From positions 124,001 to 188,000 of the forward strand of contig QYAI01000039.1 of assembly GCA_003988855.1 (NCBI GenBank): 64,000 nucleotides of DNA, given 5' to 3'. The notes under the pieces are model-generated. The model saw nothing but the letters and a program-made list of their open reading frames with translations, searched no databases and was not told where the DNA came from. Position 1 is the first letter of the stretch; every line of letters starts with the position of its first letter. This DNA comes from Arachnopeziza araneosa (Eukaryota > Ascomycota > Leotiomycetes > Helotiales > Arachnopezizaceae). The position numbers and the translations under genes are program-made. Positions 24,800 to 35,999 of the stretch are shown here, piece by piece.

Positions 24800-25138
24800 T
24801 CAGCATCCACCGCCGCCTCCGTCTCCCCCTCCTCCCCCTCCCCCTCCATCTCCCCCTCCCCCTCCACCGCCGCCGTCTCCGCCGCCTCCGCCGCCATCAC
24901 CACCATAATAAGCACCTGAGGCAGCCGCAGTATTTCTACCTCGATATCCACGTCTCCCTTTCCTATCCATGAAATTAGTTTCTATATTTTCTTTCTCGAA
25001 CAATAGAGTGGAAATGGGTTCCATCAAAACTCACCTTGTATATTTTGCGTTGTTCTGAGTCGAGGAATATGGTTGGGAGTAAAATACTGGTTGGGCCGGA
25101 GTGGCATAGGCCGGTTTGGCCTTTTTCCCGAAACACAT
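24800..25138 (-). CDS. Small glycine-rich protein
   Basis: Two exons, 25138-25035 and 24962-24800, intron 24963-25034 (GTGAGT...GGATAG), product 88 aa. The N-terminal half starts MCFGKKAKPAYATP and is followed by Gln/Ser/Tyr-rich sequence. After the junction comes a basic segment (RKGRRGYRGR), then AAASGAYYGGD and a long run of GGGGGGD-type repeats ending in Cys. The glycine run comes from a GGC/GGA-type low-complexity tract. Small fungal proteins starting MCFG with a Gly-rich tail are common, but no function is known to me. The intron and the conserved N-terminal style argue it is a real gene rather than a simple-repeat artefact. Confidence 0.6.
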
Positions 25139-25855
25139 GTTTGCAGTAGATGGATGAGGACGAGTTGCTGGAGAGAAGGTTTCTCTTACTCGGTCGTGAG
25201 ATTTATAGAAATGAGATCAGCACGTCGTGACACGGAACTAAAAATTACGTAAGGGCAGATCGTATTGATCAAGGGTGACTCGCGTCGCGGTGAATCAAGG
25301 CTGAGAGAAGGGAGCAGGAAGCTTCGTCAATGATTTTCTGACTCTTATTCGCTGGTGAGTGCGAAGCCGTTTGTGGTGGGGTGGCAATGAAGGAATGGGG
25401 CGGGAGGATGTGGCTAAGCGGGCACAGCCGCTTCTAGCTGCAACGTACCTACTACCTACCTTTGACTGATTGGCGACAATTCCGTGGCTCATAATATCGA
25501 TATTGGAACGGATGGATTTTTTCAGTCATAAATATCATGAAACACTATGAACTGAAGAGGAAGTTCCGACAGGAAAGCGGGATTTCGTGCAAGTTCTCAT
25601 GCAAGAGAGACTGCAGTATTTCATGGCACACCTGTACTTTTCCCTGTTGGCCAAATGTATTAACCCCATAAACGGGCAATTTTAGAAGATAGATCATTTT
25701 CCAAGTTAAATTATTAAAGTTTTCTCCAATAAATCTGTTTGAATGTTGATTGCGATATGCAGTCATTGAAAGTGATTCGGTTGGTTGTGAGCCGTGTCCC
25801 TTGGAATACCAGATTGTTGATCTCACTACTCTGCAAAATCTTTGATTCAAGAACT
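25139..25855. other. Intergenic region
   Basis: Promoter of the Gly-rich gene and 3' side of the oxidoreductase gene. Short frames only; nothing recognised. Confidence 0.45.
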
Positions 25856-26939
25856 TTACACAGTTTTCTCAATCTCAAAAATATATTTAACTGCACTTGC
25901 TTTCCCAGCCGCTAAGTCCTTTAGAGCCTGGCTTACGCCTTCCAATCCACCTCTCTTCTCGAACGGATGCGCTTTCAATTTTTCCTCCGCTAATAAGCGG
26001 CTGAAGTACCTGAACCACACATATCCGAAATCTTTATCGTTCATATGTACTGAACCGACCATAGTGGAAGTATACTCACCCCCCGCTGTCTTGGAAAGCT
26101 TTTCATAAGGGAGGTAGGGTGCTCGTCGCACATTTGTCACATACCGTTCTTTAGGATCCAGGGCTGCGCTGATATTCTCAGGTGATCCATACTCGGATAT
26201 TCCATCAAAGCAGTAGTGAAGATCACTGTCTGTGCAACCAGCAGCTTTCAAAACGGACTTTATGCCGGAGATAACAGCCTCATCACCGTCGCGGTAATCG
26301 ATGATGGCGTCCCCTTTCGATTTGTCGATTAAAGACTCAGCAAACGGAATGCCTTTGCCGGCAACTCCAATGATGGGATGGAGGCCCGACAGCCTGGCGA
26401 ATTGAATTGCGAATGCTCCAACGGCTGACGCGGCACCATAAACTAGCAGGGGTTGCTTTCTCGTGGGTTTATTTTGAGACCACGGTACTGGGAGACGTAG
26501 ACGTTCGTAAAGACCCAATGCGGCTGTCATGGCAGCTAGAGGAATGGTTGCTGCCTCCTCAAAGGTGGTGTTGCTGGGCAGGTGGAAAGTAGTGTACTGC
26601 CACGCAATAGCGTACTCGGCGTAGCTGCCGTGGGAAGTTCCCATCTCATGGAAGGCTGCAACACGATCTCCGGGCTTGAATTCATACACATTGGCACCAA
26701 CTGCATCTACCACACCAGCTATATCGTCTCCAGTATTACCGATACCTCCTCTCTTGACAGGCTGCTTCCTTTAATTGTATCGTTAGCCCAAAGGCTGTGT
26801 TCGATGCGAGTACCTACCAGTCTTTTGGATTGCAACCGCTTACTACCACTTTGATCAAGACCTGATCCGCATTTGGAGTTGGAATTGGTGAGTCCACGAT
26901 GTGGACCGAGAGGTCGCTCTGCACAAGTGCTTCTTTCAT
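25856..26939 (-). CDS. Medium-chain (quinone-type) oxidoreductase
   Basis: NAD(P)H-dependent reductase of the MDR superfamily, without the structural zinc cysteines of alcohol dehydrogenases. Exons 26939-26818 and 26768-25856, intron 26769-26817 (49 nt, branch CTAAC); product 344 aa, typical length. Start MKEALVQSDLSVHIVD; GroES-like part with VVVSGCNPKDWK across the junction, GDDIAGVVDAVG and FKPGDRVAAF. The Rossmann nucleotide-binding motif is YGAASAVGAFAIQFARLSG; the C-terminal part contains HPFEKRGGLEGVSQALKDL. Similar enzymes act in trans-acyltransferase/enoyl-reductase steps of secondary metabolism or in quinone detoxification; the substrate is unknown. It is divergent from the Zn2Cys6 regulator gene next to it. 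Confidence 0.88.
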
Positions 26940-27813
26940 GGCGATGAGTGGATAGCTGAAATCTAAAATTGGATGGTGTGAAAAGTTCTCGTGAGGAATA
27001 TTAGTTGTACTACATGAAAAGGGCGGATTTTAACGTATATAAATTTGTTACACCGACCATGTTTGTTTGTAATACAATGTAAGGTGGGGGGGCTCGGAGT
27101 TAAGCGTCATAATTATCCGATCATAATATATCGTGAGGCATCACCGTACATTCCATGGAAGTCTGCTGTTCGATTTGGCTGAGACTACCTGAGGATTTCG
27201 TGTTAGCTCTCTTTGTGAGTTACCTGCTTCCTAGAGATGGACTATCCTGGCCTGGAGCGTTTTCTAGTAGGGAGTCGTGACCTAAAATACGCGGGATGCT
27301 AAGTTATACCTGAACCACTTGACACGTAGAATAGAGCAGAACAGTCGACCAGTCGTCGAATATCTTTTTGGATTCAAAGTTGTACTGCATGCTGCGTACT
27401 GATGCACTTCTCCTTTAGATATCTGTCTAGAAGTAAAGGATGCTAAGGCCCACGTGGGAGCTGTGTGCGAGCTGAGGGATATTGGAGAAGAATGGGCTTG
27501 ACGGAAAATGGGTTTAATGGAATATTTTTGGATGAAGTCGGACGAAATTGCTTTGAGGAGCCTCAATGATCCATCCATTCTTATATTGAAATGTTAAGCA
27601 TCGGGATAGAATCATGCAACTTGGGAAGGACGACACGAGCTGGCTTACATCTTTGAGAATGGTAAGTCCGAAGTGCCGTCAGGGAAAGGCGAGCCGCTTA
27701 TGCAAGAAAGCATTATTAATCCACCTTGTCTGCTTCTCGGCTCTGTTGCCAGCGACCGAATTGGAGCGCCTTCTTGGTTCCTCACTGTATACCCGCATGA
27801 GGTGAGAGAATTC
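26940..27813. promoter_or_regulatory. Divergent promoter region oxidoreductase / Zn2Cys6 regulator
   Basis: About 0.87 kb between divergent starts. Short upstream ATGs precede the regulator (for example at 27614), but I cannot tell if they are translated. No other feature seen. Confidence 0.45.
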
Positions 27814-29620
27814 ATGTCTGATACGATCAGGAGCAATGGCGGATGCTGGACATGCAGAGTCCGACGAAAGAAGTGCGACGAAGCCCATCCCGCATGCTTG
27901 ACATGCACTTCGCTGCACATCCCTTGTCATGGATATGGCCAGAAGCCTATCTGGATGGACCGTGGTGTGCAAGAGAGAGAAGTTGCTAAAAGCCTTCGAA
28001 GCGCTGTTAAGCAGGCTATCAGAGTTCAACGTTCTCGCCAATCCCGACACTCCGACGGCACGAATGAGGCGGCTGCGCATAATTCTGCTCCATTGGACAG
28101 TCCTGATAATTCTTCTTCACTTGGAATTCTTACTGGTGTAGAAAACGTGGCTTCCTTTTGCCCAAGAGTTAGCAGCCTAGTGGAAACACCGGGTACAGTG
28201 ACAAACCCGGAATCCTTCCAGCCTGACTCTCTCCTTGAACCAGTCCAACATCTCTCAGCAGTAAGGGTATCCCCTGGCGGTCCACTCAACGAAGGAATTG
28301 ATCTCATTCTGACCAGCGAGAGTTGGTCCGTTCTCCCTGTGCACTTCGAGGAAGATCAAGCGAGTTTACTTATGCATTTCTTTGATCATGTGCTTCCTCT
28401 CCAGTTCCGATTCTACAATCCTTCTATCGTTGAAGGAGGACGAGGTTGGATGCTTTCAATCGTCACACAAACAAAGCCAATTTATCATGTTGCTCTTAGC
28501 TTGGCTGCATATCACCAGCAGTCAGTCCTAGTCCGTGAGAAACAGATCTCATGCGCAGCAAGTCTGAGGAAATTAGAGGAACGACATATCGAATGCCTCA
28601 GGGCCTTGCGTCATCATCTCCAGAAGTTTCCAATTGCTCTCCAGGAGAGTACTTGCGAAGCCAAGATAGAAATCATGGCCTGTATCATAATGCTCGTTGC
28701 TTTAGAAGTAAGTGCAACTTATTTAGATTCTTCATTCAGTATTGACAATGACCAAGTTATTTAGAGGAGATACCAATCATTGGCAAATGCATCTGAATGC
28801 AGCATCGAATTTGCCGGTTAAGTTTGGATCGGATTATTTGAAGGAATACCCTCTATCACGCACAAATGAGTTAGCAATGTCATTCTTCCGAGGAGTCATC
28901 AGTTGGTATGATATATTGTCTTGCGCCTCGACGGGTCAAAAACCAATGACGAAGTTTGACGCCGTCAAAGAAAACCCTCCAATCAAATTCGAGAAACTTA
29001 TGGGCTGCGAAAGTTGGTTGATGGATCTCATCAAGGAGATAGCGGCTCTCAGCGAATGGAAGCGAAACCTCGAGGGAAATGGAGGTTTGAGTACGTGGGA
29101 GCTCGTCCGTCGAGCGGCTGATATTGAGATGCGACTTGAAACGGGCTTACTGGAGAGCTCCAGACAAGAAAATGAAACGATAAACTATGATGCAACAAAA
29201 TTAACTTCTTCAGATATTTCAAATTCTCTGATTCGAGAAATTACGCATGTATTTGCTGGTGGAGCCTTTGTCTACCTTCAAGTTGTAATATCGGGAGCGT
29301 TTCCTGATATTTCAGAAATCCAGCAGGGAGTATCGAGAACAATGACGGCACTTGATGCTCTGAAGGACAGAGAATTGGTACGAAATCTGCTTTGGCCTGT
29401 TTGTATTGCTGGCAGTATGGCTACTGAAGAGTATCATCCGTATTGGAGAAATCTTCTTTCCAAAGTGAGCAAGGTGAGGTGGTCATTCGGAAATCCGTCC
29501 TATGTTTTGAAGATAATGGAAGAGTGTTGGCGATTAAGAAAAATTCAATCAGGGACCGCGCAACCTGTGGATTGGACGACGGCAATGAATACTCTCGATA
29601 TAAAAGTTCTTCTTGTATGA
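27814..29620 (+). CDS. Zn2Cys6 fungal transcription factor (first of two)
   Basis: Nuclear DNA-binding regulator. The ATG at 27814 was chosen because it places the zinc cluster at the N-terminus as usual; the frame is open further upstream. Zinc cluster: GGCWTCRVRRKKCDEAHPAC, then LTC and C after six residues, giving six cysteines. Exons 27814-28707 and 28757-29620, intron 28708-28756 (GTAAGT donor, AAG acceptor), which restores LVALE-LFRGDTNHWQMHL, a typical fungal-specific regulator segment; product 585 aa. The rest is the fungal-specific regulatory region with a RNLLWPVCIAGSMA motif near the C-terminus, common in this class (Fungal_trans_2). Neighbours suggest it may regulate the adjacent oxidoreductases. 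Confidence 0.88.
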
Positions 29621-30253
29621 TAGAAAAGCAGTGAAATGACTTGTTCGAACGCCGACAATGACATGCTTGCTCGCTCAGTCCCCATTTATTCATTTACCAC
29701 TCTCACCTTAAAGACATGTGTAAAGGCTCCTCATATTTCTGCTTTGACTAAGGACTTACATCAAGTAACGAGGTGCCTAAAGGCAGGAGAGGGAGACAGG
29801 GTAGGCTGGGTCCGCAAAGGTTTCCGTGAAGGGAAAGACGACACGAGAGTTAACCGAGAAGGAAAGGCGACCCGATCAACACAAACAAGCCGTGTGATGT
29901 GTAGCTCGCTCCATTTCCTGCACTTAGATGAAACAAATGGCTCGAACTGTTTCTGCTTAGAAACACAATCAATTCTGATTATCAATGATATCAAACTGCT
30001 GCGCAATGGTGCTGCCTAATTCCTTGAGCGCATGAGTTGGTAATGAAACAATGCAGACAGATGCAACAACTCCCCTTGGAATTTTCGCGTGATGGTGTTG
30101 ATTCAAAAGCTAGACCGCTGAAAGCATGGAGGGTTGAAATACTATATAAGTCTCTGCCTTCTTCTTGATATTCCCATTCATTCCATACAATTCATTCCAA
30201 ATCCAATATCGATAACCCAACAGTACATTCTTAGCATCATAAAGCGATATACA
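29621..30253. other. Intergenic region with SDR promoter
   Basis: Holds the terminator side of the regulator gene and the promoter of the SDR gene, including a TATA-like box near 30143. The open frame 29636-30019 shows no domain. Confidence 0.45.
30141..30150 (+). promoter_or_regulatory. TATA-like box upstream of the SDR gene
   Basis: ACTATATAAG lies about 105 bases before the SDR start codon, a plausible distance for a fungal core promoter. Seen in sequence only. Confidence 0.5.
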
Positions 30254-31269
30254 ATGGCCAAATTCTCCCAGAATCTTGTCCCTAGCATTCAACAGATGGC
30301 TCAAGAAGTCGATCCTGACCAGTACACCTATCCTTTCCAGTTGACGAAGACTATGCATCGTGAACCTTACGATGAGCTACTCCCGTCCAAAAAGTCAAAC
30401 TCACAGAAGGGCAAGATCGTCATTGTCACTGGCGCATACGGGGGAATAGGAGCAGTATCTACCCTCTTTATCTGTGGAATTTCTTGATTCTAACCTCTCC
30501 CCAGGCAGCAGCTTCAGTCTGGGCCAGAGCCGGTGCTTCAGTAGTCCTTGCAGGTCGCAAGCTAGACAAACTCGCTGAGGTTGAGAAAAAGGTCAAAGCT
30601 GATTCTACTGATCCCTCCGCTAAGTTTATTGCCGTCTCTGTTGACATAACCATCGAATCCGAGGTCAAGAATCTCTTCGCCCAGATCCAGAAGCAACTTG
30701 GTCGACCAGCCGACGTCCTCATCAACAACGCTGGCTCAAGCGGCCAGTCAGGTCAGATGGCCGCGATTCCTTGGGACGATTTCACAACCGTCGTCTCCTC
30801 GCACTATCTTGGATCAGCTCTCATGTCCAGATACTTCATCAACAGCCAGCCCAACCCCGCTGATCCTACCGGCACTATTGTCTACATCACCTCTGGCATA
30901 GGAGCATTGATCATGCCGGGTCTGTCATCATACTCGATCTCAAAGTTCGCCGGCCAGCGTCTGATGGAGTACCTGGATGCTGAATACCCGCACCTCCGTA
31001 CATTCTCGCTCTCTCCGGGCATCATCAAAACGGGCATGACTCATGATAGCTTTCTGCCGTTCGCGAAGGACCATCCTGACTTGCCGGGTATGATGGCGCT
31101 GTACCTGTCCCAGGAGAGAGCAAATTATTTAAAGGGCGGTTTCGTTGGGATCAATTGGGATATCAAGGAGTTGGAAGAACATCAAGAGGAGATTGTGGAG
31201 AAGAAATTGTTGAAGATGCAGTGGATCCCAGCCAAGCTGGGCGCTGGGGGCCATCCATTTGAAGGTTAG
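30254..31269 (+). CDS. Short-chain dehydrogenase/reductase
   Basis: NAD(P)-dependent oxidoreductase with a Rossmann fold. Exons 30254-30454 and 30505-31269, intron 30455-30504 (50 nt, TAACC branch, CCCCAG); product 321 aa. The cofactor motif TGAYGGIGA is split exactly by the intron and restored by splicing; then NNAG (as LINNAGSSGQSG), the catalytic Ser in ITSGIGA, and the YSISK catalytic Tyr/Lys pair. A 60-residue N-terminal extension precedes the Rossmann fold, longer than classical SDRs and similar to small groups of fungal SDRs. The gene lies between two Zn2Cys6 regulators; the substrate is unknown. Confidence 0.9.
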
Positions 31270-31435
31270 AGGTTTGAGAAATCATCGAGCATACGGTCGA
31301 TTCTGCTTTGTAGAAGGAGACCCACCAAGGCTCTCTTCTAGGATTCTATGATCAAGTATTCAATCGAACTCCAAATTCTGAACATTATACATAAAATCCT
31401 TGACCTGCTCCCAATAGGACTTGACATCGAGACCT

Positions 31436-33353
31436 TTACCTACACTGGAAATTTTCCCAAGCGCCAGTATTTCCAAAGAAATCCAGGTCAGCTATGGTTT
31501 GACTGTCCCATTCTGTCCATTCTTTGTCATACTCAATGCTCTGCATAGTGATACAATTGTCAGCTTCGAGTTTTTGTTCAACTTTCTTTTTTAGGGATAC
31601 CAATGGACCCCAAGACGGGCGTGGTTGTGAATCCTTATTGTACTCAATGAAAACTGCTTTGACCGCAGCCCAAGCACGCTCAATAGAGCTCGGAAGAGGC
31701 GTGGGAATATTTCCATCTGGAGATGACCTCTTCAAAGCATCGATTCGGACATTGAGTTGTGACAACACAAATCCCATTGCATGCATTTGTCTGTACGCGA
31801 CAAGAATCCATCTAAATCCTTTCAAGTTCTCATCCAATACCACTTGACTTTGATATTCTAATATTGAAACGGCCGAGGAGAAAATATCTTCTAGGAGTTT
31901 TGACGAAGGAAGAGTTTTGTCATTTTCCAATGGCTCTTGGCATCTTAGTGCAGAGAAATAGCTTTGTATCCTCATTTTTGAAATCAGTATGTGTACCATT
32001 TTGATAGCCAGCCGAAAAATAGGAGATGACTGATTTGCATGGAAATCTTTCAAGTAGCTATGCTCCGCATAAACTGAGAAATCGCTGATAGTTTTCTCCT
32101 TCTCTTGAATTGTGGCAGTTGCTGTGGGGGAGATTTTCTGAAATACTTTTAATGTATCGAAACCAAAAAGGCTGTATGACATTTCTGTGACTCCAATACG
32201 GACCTTTGGTGGGGTCTTCGAGACTGGATCCAAGTCGGAATCATTGAGATTTCCGGGCAAAGCAGTATCTGAGTGAACGAGCCCCGTCATCGCAGTACCA
32301 ACGTCTTCAGAAGCTCGCACGTCAAGCACGCGAATTTGCCACCATAACCGCCGTCTAATTTCGGCTTCAAAGGGAGATAAAGATGGAAAGTGGCAACCGT
32401 CACGATGAAGGCCAAGAGAGATTGCGATGCGGGTGGCAAGACCCACTAAAGTCCAGGTTGTTCGAGAGCCATCACGAGGCATGCAATTCTGGGGTATTCA
32501 GTTGGCGACTAAGGAAGAGGAATTTATTACTAACTATGAAAAGCACGAAAGCTTGCAACACTTGAATGTTGTGACTCGCAAGCAGTCGAGCTTGTATAAA
32601 CGTATTATGGACACTGATCTTGCATCGCTCAATTAGAGAATTGCTATCTTCGCCAAATTCAAGAGCGCATTGCGTATGACCTAGGCTTCTTATTGCTGAG
32701 AAGCACACGCTGAAGACTATGGTCAATGACTCTTTGTCAATCAATCTCAAATTTGTCTGCTGAACTTTGTCGAAAATCTTTCGGACGCTCGGTTTGTGTA
32801 AAACCCGCACCACGGGGTCAATATCTGACACATATATCCGCCAGCAAGCTTCCAGTTGAGCTGGGTTGGGGGCCCAACCATTCCAGTTCTGGCTTAGTCC
32901 TCCATCGAATAGGAGCGGCTCTGGTGCCAGTGCTGACAAATTCTCTTGAGGGGTTCCAAGAAGGGTTTCCTGCATCTTTTCTTCCTGTATAAAAATCAGT
33001 AAAGGAGTCTACATATAGTATGTGAATTGCCTTACCTCTTCCTTGACATTAGCCCAGGCATTACCTGCAAGAAGTCTACTTTGACTTGCACCGTCTACTA
33101 CCATATACTCATGTTCCTCCGCTGTATATAAGCTTGATATGGGCGTATCGCTTTCCTCTCGCCTCGTTTCTGATGTTGCAACTACTTCCTCTATCAAGGG
33201 GACTTCGACTGCCTTCCGCGCTGGTCTATTTCGTCGGATTTTTCCAGCTGGAAAGCTACATGATTCTTCTGAATTAACACAGTTGGTGCATGGCTGCTTG
33301 CGATCGCATTTTATCTTGCGCTGATAGCATGCTAGACATGCTCGTGGTTTCAT
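31436..33353 (-). CDS. Zn2Cys6 fungal transcription factor (second of two)
   Basis: Exons 33353-33036, 32984-32535 and 32488-31436, introns 51 and 46 nt; product 606 aa. The start MKPRACLACYQRKIKCDRKQ was chosen to place the zinc cluster first; it continues PCTNCVNSEESC, giving six cysteines with standard spacing. The middle region carries the Fungal_trans domain (PNPAQLEACWRIYVSDIDPV, then RTTWTLVGLATRIAISLGLHRDG, then EIRRRLWWQIRVLD), which is the conserved core of that family; the 46-nt intron lies within it and splicing joins VLFI to NCMPRDGS. Convergent with the SDR gene and divergent from the FAD monooxygenase gene, so it is a candidate pathway regulator. Confidence 0.9.
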
Positions 33354-34110
33354 TGCACGTAATGTAAGAAAGATTGAGTAGCAGAAAGACGATGGATAGA
33401 CCGAAACGAGCGAAAGAAGCGAAACGACCATGGAGTCCAAGACAAATGTTGCTTATTAAGCATATCCAATAGCCGAGAAACGCGAGAAAAGCGAGAGAGC
33501 CGAACCACTAACCTTTATTGAGCTTCAACCTTATGCAAAAGGGTTTTGGTTTCAAACTTTTCGGATTGTTTTAAAATATTATCATGGCTAGTTCAATATT
33601 GACTAATTAGATACTTAGGTTATTCGTCAAAGTTTGAATTAAATAATATTATGCGAATGGGGATGCTGATCCGCTCTGCTTGAATAGAATAATCTCAACA
33701 ACTTCTACTAAACTATTGTGAGTACCTATGTTAGGGCTCTCATTGATACAAATTGGTAACTGAGGTCATCCAAGTTCCTGAGACTTATAGTCTCGAAATT
33801 ACTGGCACACTCTATTGAGTTCTTAGATCTACGTTAACGACTACCTATTTTGCAAGTCATACTTTACTTCTCATATCAACCCCCTTTTCCGGCGCTTCTC
33901 GGACTTCGCGGCTCTTTCGGTGTTCTGGAGATCTCGTAATGCATTTAAAAAGTTCCAACCTGTCCTCGAGACGGACTTCAACACCCTCCCTCACCAATTT
34001 CAAACCATTTGAGTCTCTATTCTCTATCAATCGTCTCGCTTTTTTTTTATCACGAGATTTCTCATCCTACAGCTTCAGTGTTTCAATATCTCGCAGATCA
34101 ATTACCAAAG
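33354..34110. promoter_or_regulatory. Divergent promoter region second regulator / FAD monooxygenase
   Basis: About 0.76 kb shared by divergent genes. AT-rich on the regulator side; a pyrimidine-rich stretch with T-runs precedes the monooxygenase start. No clear inverted CGG pair was identified by eye. Confidence 0.45.
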
Positions 34111-35700
34111 ATGTTAACCGCAACTGTACTTATCATCGGCTCCGGCCCCATTGGGCTTTGGCTAGCCTATGAGCTTCGCTCTGCCAACATCGACGTCTTG
34201 GTAATCGACTGTCTTCCCGGACGAGATCGGCGACTGAGCTATTCTAAAGCGTTGTCTCTATCCGCTGGAGCTCTCGAGACATTTGAGTCTCGTGGTGTTG
34301 CTAAACGTTTCCTCGAATCCGGCATTCCGATGAAAAAAGCGCATTTTGGAGGGTTATTACTCGATGTAAATACAAAAGTGTTGGGAGCTCAGCATTCGTG
34401 CAACTTGATTATTCCTCAGACCCGAACTGAAGAGATCTTGCTCCAATTATGCGAAAGCATTGGGGTGAGGTTTGCTTGGGGATTTAAATTCTACGCCATA
34501 ACTCAAAGCGAAAAGGGTGTTTCTATTACGGCACACATGTCTAAGATTGAGCCCGATACACAAAAAAACGTTCAGATTAAGGCTGATTGGGTCGTTGGGT
34601 GTGACGGTACACACAGTAAAGTCCGTGAGTCTGTGGGCATCGCTTTTGAAGGAACGCCAAGTACCTTATCTGGTGCACTAGCTGATATTCAACTGTCAAC
34701 TAAACTTCCTGGTAATGGTATTCTCCTTGGCGAGGGTGCATGGGCGGGCACATCTCTTGTCCCTGTCGGTGATGGGGTGCACCATCGCTTTGTCTCTGCA
34801 ATTAAAGCCGCTTCCATTGTACCTGACTTGCCAAACCTCGACCAGGTCAAAGAATTGATCAACGACGCTTTCGGATCTGATTTTGGTGCTCACTCGCCCC
34901 TCTGGTTCTCGAAATTTGGCAACGCATGTCGAGTTGCGACCTCATACCGGGCCGGAAAAGTGTTTCTCGCAGGAGATGCTGCACACCAGCTTTTCCCAGC
35001 CGGAGGGCAAGGGATGAATCTGGGTTTCCAAGACGCCACCAGTCTTGCATGGAGACTTGTCATGGCTGCAAAAGAAAATTCTTTACCCAAGAATGTAGTT
35101 GAGCGGATGTTGGAGAGTTACAGTCAAGAACGATATGCAGCTGCACAAGCTGTAAATGAAAATGTACAAGCACAGATCGCATTGATGACGGGTAAGAACC
35201 CGCCTGAAGTTGCGTTGCAAAATGTCTTTAGAGAGGCCTTTCAAAATCCCGATCTCAATGCAACGTGGGCGCGGCGGGTGACTGGATTTGGAGATCCGAC
35301 CGAGCCATATGCCATATCAAAAGAGAAAGACATGGCCAATAACCCATCAGCCCAGGAGTCTTTTATAGGAATGAGAGCTACAGCCCAGATCTGTGGTAGT
35401 GGTATGGCAGAGCTTTTCAGGGCAACAACACTTGAAAAATTTGTCTTCGCGTCGCTCCAGGGAAATGAAGGAGGACAAAAGCTGGAGAGAAGTTTGGAAA
35501 ATATTTTGAAACCATGGTCATCCAAAGTATCAATGGTCTCTTTCAGTCCTGGGGAGAGAGGAGAGAGGTGGCAGAGTATCAATGCAGTTCTCGTTCGTCC
35601 GGATATGCGGATAGCTTGGGTCGCTACATCCGAGTTGCTCAAAACGGAGACACAATCCACGCTGGCTGCAGTTCTGGAACACTGGTTTGGAAGCCATTAG
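34111..35700 (+). CDS. FAD-dependent monooxygenase (PheA/TfdB-like)
   Basis: Flavin aromatic hydroxylase type. The ATG at 34111 puts the FAD motif at the N-terminus as usual; the frame is open upstream but lacks features. Single exon, 529 aa. Motifs: GSGPIGLWLAYEL with a downstream Asp (LVIDCLPGRDRR) for ADP binding; the DG motif as VVGCDGTHSKVRES; the GD motif as VFLAGDAAHQLFPAGGQGMN, which binds the ribityl chain; and FQDATSLAWRL. The C-terminal thioredoxin-like part (VLVRPDMRIAWVA near the end) is typical of the phenol-hydroxylase branch. Likely reaction: NAD(P)H- and O2-dependent hydroxylation of an aromatic compound; substrate unknown. Confidence 0.92.
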   Translation: MLTATVLIIGSGPIGLWLAYELRSANIDVLVIDCLPGRDRRLSYSKALSLSAGALETFESRGVAKRFLESGIPMKKAHFGGLLLDVNTKVLGAQHSCNLIIPQTRTEEILLQLCESIGVRFAWGFKFYAITQSEKGVSITAHMSKIEPDTQKNVQIKADWVVGCDGTHSKVRESVGIAFEGTPSTLSGALADIQLSTKLPGNGILLGEGAWAGTSLVPVGDGVHHRFVSAIKAASIVPDLPNLDQVKELINDAFGSDFGAHSPLWFSKFGNACRVATSYRAGKVFLAGDAAHQLFPAGGQGMNLGFQDATSLAWRLVMAAKENSLPKNVVERMLESYSQERYAAAQAVNENVQAQIALMTGKNPPEVALQNVFREAFQNPDLNATWARRVTGFGDPTEPYAISKEKDMANNPSAQESFIGMRATAQICGSGMAELFRATTLEKFVFASLQGNEGGQKLERSLENILKPWSSKVSMVSFSPGERGERWQSINAVLVRPDMRIAWVATSELLKTETQSTLAAVLEHWFGSH

Positions 35701-35999
35701 GAGACCCATTTCTTTACTCTTGTCAGAGTATGCCGCTATCAACATACTTACAAATCCACTCAACTCAGTTTGCGTCTGAAACTTCTGTATTTAAATGTTG
35801 TAATCTTACAGGAATATAAAAAACACAATTTTGATTTCTAAGCTAACAAGTATGAGCAACACTATTAGCTTGCGTTTATTTAAATATGATAGCCTTAGGC
35901 AAGAAGTTTCAGCCGCTCTCACATGAGGATAAATGAGCGTCACTCAACAAAACTCACCATTTTACCATCTATCGTAAAGCAGACTTACCTCATCTATCA

